A stretch of DNA of 64,000 bases from Actinernus sp. WN-2022. Its lineage: Eukaryota > Cnidaria > Anthozoa > Actiniaria > Actinernidae. Below are positions 32,301 through 42,723 of this stretch, one piece after another. How positions within the stretch are numbered: position 1 is the stretch's first letter; every line of letters begins with the position of its first letter. The DNA is taken from positions 496,001 through 560,000 of the forward strand of contig JAOWCC010000569.1 in NCBI GenBank assembly GCA_030867875.1. The letters are read 5' to 3'. A model generated the notes under the pieces. That model did no database searches and was not told the DNA's origin. It saw only the letters and a program-made list of their open reading frames with translations. The position numbers and the translations under genes are program-made.

Positions 32301-35300
32301 ACTGCCCAGCAGAAGTGGCGGACACAGGCTTTCCTCCAACGCCCAATTGCCTCCAAACCTTTTTCTTTGCTCAGCTTGATCAGCAGCTTTTGGATTTCTG
32401 AATATGTACATGTATAAGAGGTGAAGTGTGAGGGAACGATATTATGTGAGGTAAAGATATACATGTACTACATATACCCACCCAATTTTTAGCACCTGAT
32501 TTAAAATAAGCCAACCTGCTGCTGTTTCAAATGGCATAATATTTGCTAAATAAAATTTGTTTCTAATGAAACAAATCCGTAACCTACAGTCCCTGTCAAA
32601 AGTTTTTCACACCGTACGAACCACATGTGGTAGCATGTGGCACATGTGCCACATGTGTTTACCACTTTCGTTAAAATGAATGTGGCGAAATGTGGCGAAG
32701 CGAAATCGGTAACTGTACCACTTTCGGTAAAACACAATCGGTGACTGAACCACTTTCGGTAAAACGCAATCGGTGACCGAACCACTTTCAGTAAAACGAA
32801 ATCGGTGACTCTACCACCTTCAGTAAAACGAATTCGGTGACTCTACCACCTTCGGTAAAACGAATTCGGTGACTCGACCACCTTCGGTAAAATGAATTCG
32901 GATAGTCATCGTGTTATGTAAATATGGCGCTACGTACGCGATCAATTCTAGTTTAGTTGTAGCAAAGTTCGGCGTTTTTATTCATCTGATAAACTTTACA
33001 GACTTCTGTACTTTCATACTTTAATCTATCCCTTAATCCCTTCACGATTCTTTAAAAGTCGTTGCGTACGCTGTATGTTTTCAATTCAACAGATTCAAGA
33101 GCTTTTCGGTGCTTACATGTGCTTTCAGCCGTGGAAACTAATTGTCTGGTTTTTGACACAACAAGAATGTCACGAACTTCGCGGAACATGTGATCTTATT
33201 GCAGAATACAGAGTTAAATAATGAGGGAAAGTTTCTCAACTTTTAATACTGGCAAGTGATAAACGTCTACCAAATAGAATATTCTGGAATTCTTTTTATT
33301 TAACGTGGGATCCGTCATTTTGCTCAAATTGCTCGAACAGAAGTGTGACATTTTTGAATAATCAATGAGCTCTGACGTGACAGCAGTGTTTGTTTTGCTT
33401 TGAGATCACACCAAAAATTATCTTGATATCTTCCTACTGAATCGAATGCTTTCAAAGTTTTGTATTTTATTTACGGTCTGAACAGTTTTCACCTAATGCG
33501 AAAACTGGTTTGAGTCCATTCTGTGAAATAAAAACACCCAGGTGAATACATTTTGGATATTTTAATTCGTTATTGGTTATTTTGCCGTGAGATCGCACCG
33601 AATCTTCTGGAGTTTCAATTTAAGCTTTTTTACTTCATCACTTTGTCAATTTGTGATTGGCATTGCGGTTTATAATTGCTGTGAGACCGGTCTGCAGCGA
33701 TTGGTCTGATGTCAGATGTGAAACAAACAAGTCTCAGGTCCTCGATCGATCAAACATAGGCCCTGTCAAAACTCAGACTGACAGGTTCATGCGTGACTGA
33801 TTTCAATTGCACAATCTTGATATTTTAATTTCGAAAACATGCCTTTCCAGAATCCGCAAACATTTGCAATGCTTTTGGTCGGAACCTTGAACAACGCAGG
33901 AATCTCTCGTAAATGTTAAACTACGGAAGCTAAAGTTCGTTTGTTGATTATTGCTTACTGGCGGGGCCCGCTTTAAAAGTTTGCCGCTAGATTATGAACG
34001 AACGGCGGTTGTTAGTTTGTGGCGTAATGCACCAGTCAATGTAAACCCCGGCCCCCCCAACCCCGGAGATTAGGCGGGGATTAGGTATTTGTGTTTCTAA
34101 TGAGAGCTAATGCCCCGCTATACGGGGCATTTAAGTTGGTCAAATACCCCGCCCTAAATGGTTGGATCATTGTTCAAAATGACGTGTGTACCATAATTAT
34201 TTTATATTTACATGCATGCAACAACTGTCTTCCGTAGCTTACTGTTCTACAACAGTTCCAGATTTTAAATGGCCTCATTCTTGATATGTAATATATACGT
34301 GTATATATACAAACAACATCTGAGAGATAATTAGAAAAACAGTTCATATCGTTTAAAGAAAACCTCGGCTAAAATACAATGTTTGCTCTCAAATGTTCCT
34401 GATCGATGTCTAAGTCTGTTGCTGTGTTTGTCACTTCTAAATTGTAGACTAGATGTCATATATGCACCGATTTTCCTGTCCATAAACTCATTTGAATTTC
34501 CTGCACGCAGCCATATTGGATCTGATGACGTCACAGTGTTGCCTCTATTGTCAGAAAACAATATAGCTTGTTTGTTGTGTAACAATAGGGGCAACACTTT
34601 GATGTTATAAAACCCAAGATGGCGGCACGCAGGAAATTCAAATGAGTTTTATGGACATGGGAAATCGGCCCATAAATGATATCTAGTGTACAATTTGGAA
34701 GTGACAAACATGGCAATAGACTTAGGCGTCCAAAAGGAAGATTTGAGAGCAAATATTGTTTTTCAGCCGAAGTAAGCAAGGTTCCTTTAATACACTGTCT
34801 TGCTGGCTGCCTGAACAAACTCGGATTTAAAATGTCCAAAATACAATACAACTTCCCGCTTTTCGGATGACACTTTAAATAATGTAAAGTATGTTGCCTT
34901 CTCAAAATTATTTAATAATAAGATAATGAAGTTAAACATAGGGCCCCTAATGACAACTCGCGGATTTTGGCATATACTAAAAATCACGTGACCGATGACT
35001 TCATCGTTACGTCATCACCACTAAGTGATTGATAGGGACCCACTACCATGTCTGTCCAGGTTTGAGCCACCTGCCAGTAAGCGAGTTAGCCATGAAAATC
35101 TCATATCACGAACATATTCCGAACATGGTACGAATTTTGTTAACATACATCTTCGGAAAAGGATACGGAAATTCCCCGTTCGGCTTTCTTGGGACTGATT
35201 TTTGAATTCATCTGAACATTGAAATAAAACAATTCATCTGAAGACTGAAATAACACAATCTAAATCGTAATTGCCTTATTTCTACCATCGTAAAGGATAA

Positions 35301-38300
35301 ATGATGCAGCAGTCGTGCAACACATTTCACAGTTTAGTTCTGGGGGTCACGCAATATTATTTTTCATGCCGCTAAAACAATTTTCATCATATATATGAAT
35401 TCGAAATTATCTGAAAACAGTGCTTTACTTTCGAAATAAATTCACAAATGGAAATGTTGAGGCTAAAATCTCTGGTCTATACATTGATTGTATTGAATCC
35501 GAATACATGTAGGTCGACTGTGAGAGAATCTATTATCCCAAATGTTCACTATTTTGTGAACTCCAAGACATCACTGTTTCGCCAGCGTGTATAAATAAAT
35601 ATGAGCTACCACCAAAAGTTCACTATTGCTTATCCCGAACATCGTACGAGTATATCCCGATCTAAAACATAACTTCTATAATGTCGAGTGGTTTGAATTA
35701 GTGTAGCAAGATAGACACAGAGACAACAGAGAAACTTCACAGCAGTAAATTATAAGTTATTTCGGAATATTACCTTAGAAAGCGGCATATCTACAGCAGT
35801 CAGACCAAATCCTTTCGAAAGCTTCGACGCGTCTTTTCCGATAAAAGTTTGTTCCTCAGTCACATCGACCATCTTCGTAAGGATACGGCATTCGGAATAG
35901 GATACGCGGATACGGCACATTTGGAATCGAAATCTACCTAACCCACATGCGTGCATTCACGAATTAACAATGTACCTCGTTACACTTGTGGCAAAAATAA
36001 CTAAAGTCTAAAGCGCCAACTCTCTCCCATATTACTTTATATGAAAACACATTCTTAAAAAAATTGGCAAAATTGATTTAAAAATAGTCAATACCCGCAA
36101 AGAAGCTTCAAGGTCATCCATGAAGCATTCCAGCTGAACTAAAATGCTATTATTTCATTCAATAAACGATGGAAAACTTACGCATATTTCGCACACGAGG
36201 TGAAATGAGCCAAAATGGTCAGCGGCTTCCATGGCCAAACCCCGCCTAATCCCCCGCTCAAATCGCCACGACATTCTAAACAAGGCTAATGCCCCGCTCA
36301 CCGGGGCACGAATGAAGTGCCAAATGCCTCGCTAATCCCCGCATAGTCCCGGGGTTGGGGGGGCGGGGGTTTAGATTGACTGGTGCATAAGTTTAAGGTT
36401 ATATATTCACAGCAGTTCCTTTTTTTTCAGTACAGTTTATCAGTGAGGTTATCAGAAGAAATAGGAAGGAGAGAAATGCTCTTAGCCACTTCGCGGCTTT
36501 CTCGGTACAAATCACGATCAAAACAAATAAGTTTTTCGATGATCGCACCAGGACACCGACCTGACGCTTCACCGACAATTTGAAATTGGAGCTTTTTCTA
36601 GAATGAAAACACCAATAATTATTGCTGTGCCGATATATCGTTTCAGTGAAAGAAGACAAAACGAGATATCATTTTTGAAATCTAAACTTCAGCATTTTCA
36701 GTTTTAACGTTGTAAAAATCACTTTAGTCGCAAGCAGTGAACTACATGTACAAGTAACAACTTGTAGACTGTCTTGACCTGCAATGTTTGGTGAAGCGAA
36801 ATCGGTGACTGAACCACTTTCGGTAAAACGAAATTGGTGACTGAACCACTTTCGTTAAAACACAATCGATGACCGAACCACTTTCGTTAAAACACAATCG
36901 GTGACCGAACCACTTTCAGTAAAACGAAATCGGTGACTCTACCACTTTCAGTAAAACGAATTCGGTCTTAAAACGAATGGAGTTTACCGAACGAAATCTA
37001 CCACATGTGGTTACCGAATCTTCGTTTTACCGAAACACATACGGTACCGTATACGGTTGAAAAACTTTTGACAGGGACTGTACAACAAATATTTTATCAT
37101 TCTTTAGATGCTAATAATAATTTGTTTGTTGGGTAACTTACTTTTGCCTATGTGCCACAGGTCAAATAAATGGCTGATGACTGGCTTTCCTAGTTCTTTG
37201 CACTTTTTCGTGCATTCCACCCTCATCCACTTTGCAATCTGGGAGTGCCGGTCTGATACAAAGGCAGTAATGATCATTGCAGTACTAAGGAGGAATGCAA
37301 ATGCCTGTTGATGGCCCATAAACTCCATGGCAGAGCTGCTTCCTGCCTCATTTGCCTGAAGTAAAACAAATATATTTAGTTCATATTATAGGAAAAAGGT
37401 TTTAAAACTATCAGCCTGGCACCCCTTGGACATAAAATAAATCCTTGTCTGTAAATTATGATATTGCCACATGAAAATTGTTTAACTGAATTGTTACCTG
37501 CACTAGGACAATGTGAATGATGTAACCAATAGTACAACAAAATATGGTATAAGTCCCATATTTTGCAGAATGGCCCATGCTATCATGTCTGCCATCCCCT
37601 GCCAGCACCACTTCTTTTCCTCTTAAACCTGCAAGTAACTCGGCCTGGTAGCCTCGCCAGTACTTGATAATGGAAGGTACCAGTAAATAACGTTGGTGGT
37701 AGTAGTAGGTTGGGTAGTGATACACTAGAATACCCATGTGCTGGAATACAAGCAGGACTTTGTTGATTGAGGCACCAGCAGAGAGTATGGCAAAGCTCAA
37801 CAGTAGATTCCCTGCTGGGAATTTGCCTAACATATATGGTTGACTGTCCCATACAAATACACCAGTGCATTGGCTACAAGTTGACCTGATTGTAAGCATG
37901 GTGCCAGACTGTGATACTGTAAGAAGTGGGTTGCTGGCTAAGCACAAGTGGCAGGTTTGGAATAGCATAAGTAGCTTGGACAGAAACACTATCCCTTTGG
38001 GTTCTTCTCTGGTGTTTTTACCCTCACAATTCAACCTGAAACAAGCAAAACATGAATAAATGAGTGGGTGGGTAAGTGAATAAACAGATAGGTAGATAAA
38101 TAAATTAAGTTCAAGTTATTTTTGTTTAGTATATTATAATTCTCTTGGTCAGTTTATCTAACTTGCTGGCTCTAAGAAATTTTAAGACCCATACTTTGGA
38201 TTTGGCTGATTGTTGTCATTATCATCCCCTGCTTGCTTGTATGCATTCTCAGCTTCCTCTGGTGTCCAGTCTGGGTCATCATCCTCATCAACTGGATCAC

Positions 38301-40138
38301 CTTGCCCTTCCTCTGGTTCCTCATCAATCTCCATGCCCTCTTCCTCACACTCTACCTCTGCCATTCCCTTTAAGTGGTCCTCATCCAGTATCACCACTGC
38401 TTCTGTTTGAGTCTCTATAATAAACAATGTCAGAAAACCCGACAATATATGTATAGCATACATCATAAATTAACATAAGTTACAAACTGACTGCAGTTTT
38501 CTAGGGATCAAATACTCCCATTACCAAGGCCCATTACAATGCAGTCCTGATAACATTACTGCAGTCCAGGTTTGAAATCCAAGCATTGACTTTGGCCTGT
38601 CACACTATTTCATCCAACAAAGCTTCAGCTTTTAGTACTCGTCAGCTTTTTACATGGAACTCGTTGCAATCATTATGTCTTAATGTAGCATTAAAAATAT
38701 TTTTTGGATAGTAAAAGTTGTCAGCTACAACTTTCTGATGATTCTGACTAGTAACACATTACTGTAGTTTCACTAAATGCTTACCTGATGAAACTACTTC
38801 TGGCCCCTTATTGCTCTTTCTTTTCAAAGTCTCCCATTTTGATTGATCTGTTTCCATCTGGGATTTCAAGGTTTTCTGCTGCCTCTGGAGTTTCTTTTTT
38901 TGCTTTCTTAGGGAGGCACAGCTTGAACAAGGAGCAACTTTAGGAGACTGAAATAGAAAATATATTAAGCTGATTTGAGTACACAAAATCTCTGAATTTC
39001 TAATAGCACCTGAAATAACCATAGCTGGCTGGCTGGCTGATCAGAGTCAGGACCTGCCTAAATCACTAATGGAATAGCCCACTTCCACAAATATATGCTT
39101 TAGTTATCAGGTTTCAATACGAGGCTCTGTGCTAAATTATATTATATTCTCTGTGAAAAGAATTAATTTAATTTAGCACAGAGCCTCGTATTGAAACCTT
39201 TGTGCATGACGAGTGAAGCATATGCGTAAGTGGGCTATTGGAATTTAGCGTGTTGGGTTTAGGGTAGGGAGGAAAACCAGAGGATTCGCAGAAAAACCCT
39301 TGGAGCAAGGACAAGATACCAACAAACTCAACTCATATGTGGCACCACGTCCAGGTATTGAACTCAGGCCACACAGGTGAAAGGCAAAGCGTTTAACCAC
39401 TGCACCACCCCAGCTCCCCAAATCTGTGATACTTTCTCTTGCTATGACATTATAATATTGTAAACATAACTTGTAAAATGAAGCTTACTGACATTTTCTA
39501 GGGCTCAAAACTAAGGTGCCAACCATTTGACTTCTCGTGGAGGGGTGATTTGGTATAGGCATAAATATTTTAATGACCATTCAGCATTTTTTTCTAAGGA
39601 CATATAGGTGCATGATATTTGTTTTCATGTACATGCATGTAACCTGATATTTTGTCTTGCTCATAGTATGTGTAATTGTTTTTTACCATTGGTATTCCTT
39701 TTCATAATTTTTTTCCACAAAAGCAGCTTACAGGAATTATTTTCTAAAATTACGCCCTCCCTCAGAAGTCAAATGGTTGGCTCCTAAAATGAAACACTTG
39801 TACATTTATGTCTAGGACCTGAAATATCGTTGCAATTCTGCCATTTCTGATCGCTAAAACGTGGAAGATTCATAAAAAAAAGAAAGACAAGTAAACAAAT
39901 ATTGGTGACTGCTGAAAAATAGTTGCACAACAAAAGTTGGGTCTCAAGCCCTGTTTTGTTTCATAGGGCTATATAAATTAGATAAAATCACCTTGTCTGA
40001 TGCCACTCGAGTCTGATTTGGAACCTCCACGTCAAGCATTTCAGTCTGAGTTGCAACTTCAACATCGAGTACTTCAGTGTGAGTTGCAATTTCGACATCA
40101 AGCACTTCAGTCTGAGTTGCAATTTCGACATCAAGCAC
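29345..40138 (-). CDS. Kolobok-type transposase gene, ten in-phase exons, N-terminus lost
   Basis: Exons (high to low): 40138-39992 (VEIATQTEV repeats), 38947-38785 (PCSSCASLRKQKKKL coiled coil), 38414-38195 (ETQTEAVVILDED, acidic), 38035-37498, 37355-37142, 32397-32146, 31504-31336, 30954-30806, 29836-29639 and 29481-29345. All nine junctions have GT/AG sites and matching phases. The core carries GDGRHDSMGHSAKYGTYTI, LVQANEAGSSSAMEF, VSDRHSQIAKWM, DLWHIGK, RWRKACVRHF, NKCAHGKVTT and QTSCLEGYHSVVNQFAPK, ending in a zinc knuckle CKKCGQPRKGHKKRQC. Motif order matches the THAP/Kolobok remnant at 20-21.7 kb. Upstream of 40138 the TQTE exon has a GAA-to-TAA-like stop, and no THAP exon is visible. 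About 725 residues stay open. Likely a cut-and-paste transposase, nuclear. Confidence 0.8.
30004..30460. mobile_element. TTAA-flanked MITE in a Kolobok-gene intron
   Basis: TTAA at 30000-30003 is followed by AGTGCTTACTTTAC, and CATAGACACT precedes TTAA at 30461-30464. Inverted similarity is confined to AGTG and a few more bases. It lies between exons 30806-30954 and 29639-29836. The assignment rests mainly on TTAA plus AGTG ends. Confidence 0.45.
31690..31925. mobile_element. Short inverted-repeat element with (GGGA)n
   Basis: GGAACTAGTTAATTAGTGGG at the left pairs with CCCACTAATATTAATGACTA at the right. A (GGGA)n run lies at about 31730-31755. It is intronic in the Kolobok gene. Confidence 0.6.
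32660..32905. repeat. ~32-bp subterminal repeats, left
   Basis: Units like ACCACTTTCGGTAAAACG followed by AATCGGTGACTGA repeat about seven times with substitutions. Confidence 0.85.
34028..36387. mobile_element. Nested element with TAA duplication
   Basis: TGCACCAGTCAAT.TAAACCC begins at 34028 and is inverted at 36387; TAA lies at 34025-34027 and 36388-36390. The arms continue into C-rich sequence, GGCGGGGATTAG and ATGCCCCGCT..CGGGGCAT. A 3-bp TAA duplication suggests a Harbinger transposase. There is no coding. Confidence 0.8.
34350..34785. mobile_element. Fold-back element inside the nested element
   Basis: The arms are about 200 bp: CTCGGCTAAAATACAATGTT at the left against AATATTGTTTTTCAGCCGAA at the right, with TTTGAATTTCCTGCACGCAG / GCACGCAGGAAATTCAAATG near the centre and ACAATATAGCTTGTTTGTTG as the tip. 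Confidence 0.8.
36785..36970. repeat. ~32-bp subterminal repeats, right
   Basis: The same unit as at 32660-32905 and in the same orientation on the plus strand, although the element's ends are inverted. Confidence 0.85.
39073..39239. mobile_element. Palindromic MITE in a Kolobok-gene intron
   Basis: AATAGCCCACTT starts both arms, and GGTTTCAATACGAGGCTCTG continues into TGCTAAATTA in each arm without mismatch. It lies between exons 39992-40138 and 38785-38947. Confidence 0.85.
39255..39422 (-). repeat. tRNA-derived SINE, second copy
   Basis: On the minus strand GGTGGTGCAGTGGTTAAACG, then GAGTTCAATACCTGG (B box), GAGTTGAGTTTGTTGGTATC and TGGTTTTCCTCCCT match the SINE at 17421 in the same order. 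The 3' tail is truncated. Confidence 0.85.
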
Positions 40139-40165
40139 TTAAGTCCGAGTTGCAACCTCTCTCGT
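40035..40165. repeat. 33-bp coding repeat (TQTEVLDVEIA on the minus strand)
   Basis: About four units of TTCAGTCTGAGTTGCAATTT-CGACATCAAGCAC; the minus strand stays open and gives an 11-residue repeat, while the plus strand in the transposase frame has a stop in each unit. It therefore belongs to the minus-strand gene. Confidence 0.8.
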
Positions 40166-40181
40166 TGAAACACTTCAGGAA

Positions 40182-41214
40182 ATGACCTCAATGGATGTGG
40201 GATCACAGACTGAAGAATTTAGATTTGAGAGACCACAGTATCAGGAAGCTGAGACGCAGACAAATGAGTTCGAGTATATGTTTCGTTCTCCAAGATATCA
40301 AGCACCGAACAAAGAGTATTTTGACTCGGACGAGAAGGTGAGATTTTATACCGGTCTCCCATCGTTTCAAGTCCTCATGCTTGTCTATGAGCATGTAGCC
40401 CCATTTGTCTCCCGCCGCTCTCAAAGTCTGGACAGTTTCCAGGAATTTGTCTTGGTACTCATGAAGTTGCGGCTTAATATGCCTTTTCGGGATCTGGCTT
40501 ATCGTTTTCTTGTATCAATGTCTACAATCTCGAGGATCTTCACAGCCTGGGTCATTGCCATGGATTCACGATTGTCATGTTTTGTAAGATGGCCAGAACG
40601 AGAAGATCTGTATAGAACTATGCCAATGTGTTTCAGGTATACATTTGGTCGAAGTGTAACTGTCATCATAGACTGTTTTGAGGTCTTCATCGAAAAACCT
40701 TCAAATTTACTGGCCCGAGCACAAACATTCTCAAATTACAAACACCACAACACCATCAAGGTCCTGATTGGTATTACACCACAGGGCAGTATTTCATATG
40801 TGTCTGAAGCTTGGGGTGGCCGCACTTCAGATAAATTCTTGACAGAGAACTGCGACTTTCTGGACAAACTTGTGCCTGGGGACACCGTCGTAATGGCTGA
40901 TCGGGGCTTCACAATTACTGAAAGTGTTGGCTTGAAGCAAGGGAAGATAGTCATCCCAGCATTCACCAGAGGGAAATCTCAGTTAGATCCCATTGATGTT
41001 GAGAAGTCAAGAGGTATTGCCAATGTTAGGATCCATGTGGAGAGAGTTATAGGACTCCTGCGTAGGAAATACACATTTCTAGAAGGAATCATCCCAACAG
41101 ACTCTGGTTACTCGTGTCAAGGGCCACGAGTTGCAGGTACCTTTAATTGATAGAATCCTGAGGGTATGCTCTGCACTTGTAAATTTTTGTCCTCCAATTG
41201 TTCCATTTGAATAT
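40182..41214 (+). pseudogene. ISL2EU-like DDE transposase, frameshifted near its C-terminus
   Basis: N-terminal SQTEEF and ETQTNEF motifs precede [20 protein letters not shown]. An HTH region follows ([28 protein letters not shown]), then the DDE_4-type core: [15 protein letters not shown] (first D), [42 protein letters not shown] (second D) and [17 protein letters not shown] (E). All catalytic acids are present. The frame shifts near 41130: after [10 protein letters not shown] the native tail [16 protein letters not shown] and PPIVPFE continues in another frame to 41214. Length and motifs fit IS5/ISL2EU transposases, which as I recall are accompanied by a YqaJ-nuclease gene, as found here. 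The ATG at 40182 may be internal. Confidence 0.8.
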
Positions 41215-42723
41215 CATTTTTGTTCTTTATGGGCATAGATAGGAAAAGTCTGTCATGGTCAAGGCTGGAAATTAACCTTGATTTCAGCTAAATGTGACAA
41301 ACTGGTCACCATTTGCATTGGGTAGAATGTATAATTTTAGGTCACCAGCTTTTAAAATTTTCAGTCCTGATGGTTCAAAAATATTTATTCAGACTTGGTA
41401 GGGGTACCTAGCACCTGAGCAGATGCAATGTAGCTTGCCCAAGAAAAATGACTCTGGTACTGGCACCATGTGTAATTTTTTGTATGAATACCTCTGAATA
41501 AAAAGTGCTTTAATTTATATAGACCATTTTCTCAGCTCAACTTTAGGACTGATCAACAAGAGATTACCTATAGACGCTGTTTTCCTTCTTGCCAGTTCTT
41601 AACTTTAGCTTGTTGAACACATAACAGTACCTGAGAAAATGGTCTATTGTGCCATACTCTGCAGATGACCAACAAGCACGTTCATAGTTAAAATAAATAA
41701 TTGTAAAAGGGATAAAATATTGTTTCAGGGTAGGAACTGTAATTACTGGCTCAAGTTGAGCATTTCCAGAAAATATCTGTACCTGCACTGCAGTTGGCAT
41801 TTTAATATATTTATATTCTATATATCCCATTTGATAAAGAAAAACCATCAAATCTTTCAAATTAAAAATCCTTCAAGGGGGAGGAGTGAGGGGATAAGGC
41901 AATTCAGAGATAATTCCAGATATTTTCTGGAATTGCCCTCTGTTTTGTTTAGGGGTACCTGTCCTGGAATTCCAGAGATCCCACCAGGGGGACCCAGATC
42001 TGCCCATTATAGTAAATATACATTTCTGATTTAGCAACATAAAGAGCACCTTGGCACTACAAAGTACAACACGATATACTGCCAGACTGAAGCCGATTTT
42101 AGGAAATGCAAAATGAAAAATAACCTGGTTTTTTTTCTTTTTTCTATTTCACAATAATGTTATTAATGCGGTTTAGCATTCTTTCTTTTGCCGCGGAAAT
42201 TGAGGCATCTGACTCTTGGCACTCATAGTGTGTGGGAGTACTCATAGTGCCAATGTTATTAAATCGCAAATGTATAATTAAATAACAAAGAGGGTCAATC
42301 TCATACTTATTTTATAATTGGCAATAAATAAACAAAGGCTCTTTGATAGTTTGTATTTTTTTTTAAGCAGTTGTAATGTTACATTGTAAATAACAAGGAA
42401 CTTTGAATGGAATGGAAAATATAAGCTTATTATGAATCAACATTGTAATTTGATTATTTGTACCATTTTTATTTCTCTTATTGCACTAAAGCATCAGGGG
42501 TGGGTCCTGTTTTTTTTTTCCAGGGGGTGACCATAATGACCCCCTTTCAAACAAATTTATCAATCCTATCATAACATTCAACCTCTTTTTTTTTCTGGCA
42601 TGACTAGTGCAACAACTTGTAATATCAGTCACCCCAATTAGTATAATTCCTGAATCAACCTTAGACAATTTATAAGAACAATGGAATTGTATGCCCTGCA
42701 TGTCCAAAGCTATAATGCATGCT
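41215..42723. other. Spacer between convergent ISL2EU genes
   Basis: AT-rich, non-coding. It contains the mini-MITE at 41521-41645 and an inverted word pair around TTCCAGATATTTTCTGGAAT (41911-41930). No gene seen. Confidence 0.5.
41521..41645. mobile_element. 125-bp MITE
   Basis: AGACCATTTTCTCAG at the left is inverted as CTGAGAAAATGGTCT at the right; AT lies outside each end. No coding. Confidence 0.7.

Larger units (their letters stand above)
32587..37080. mobile_element. 4.5-kb TIR element at a TA site, intronic
   Basis: CAGTCCCTGTCAAAAGTTTT and its exact complement at the right are flanked by TA (32585-32586, 37081-37082). Direct arrays of a ~32-bp unit lie just inside both ends. No transposase was recognised inside; the TA duplication would fit Tc1/mariner-like movers, among others. 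It fills the long intron between exons 37142-37355 and 32146-32397 of the Kolobok gene, and holds the element at 34028-36387. Confidence 0.8.
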
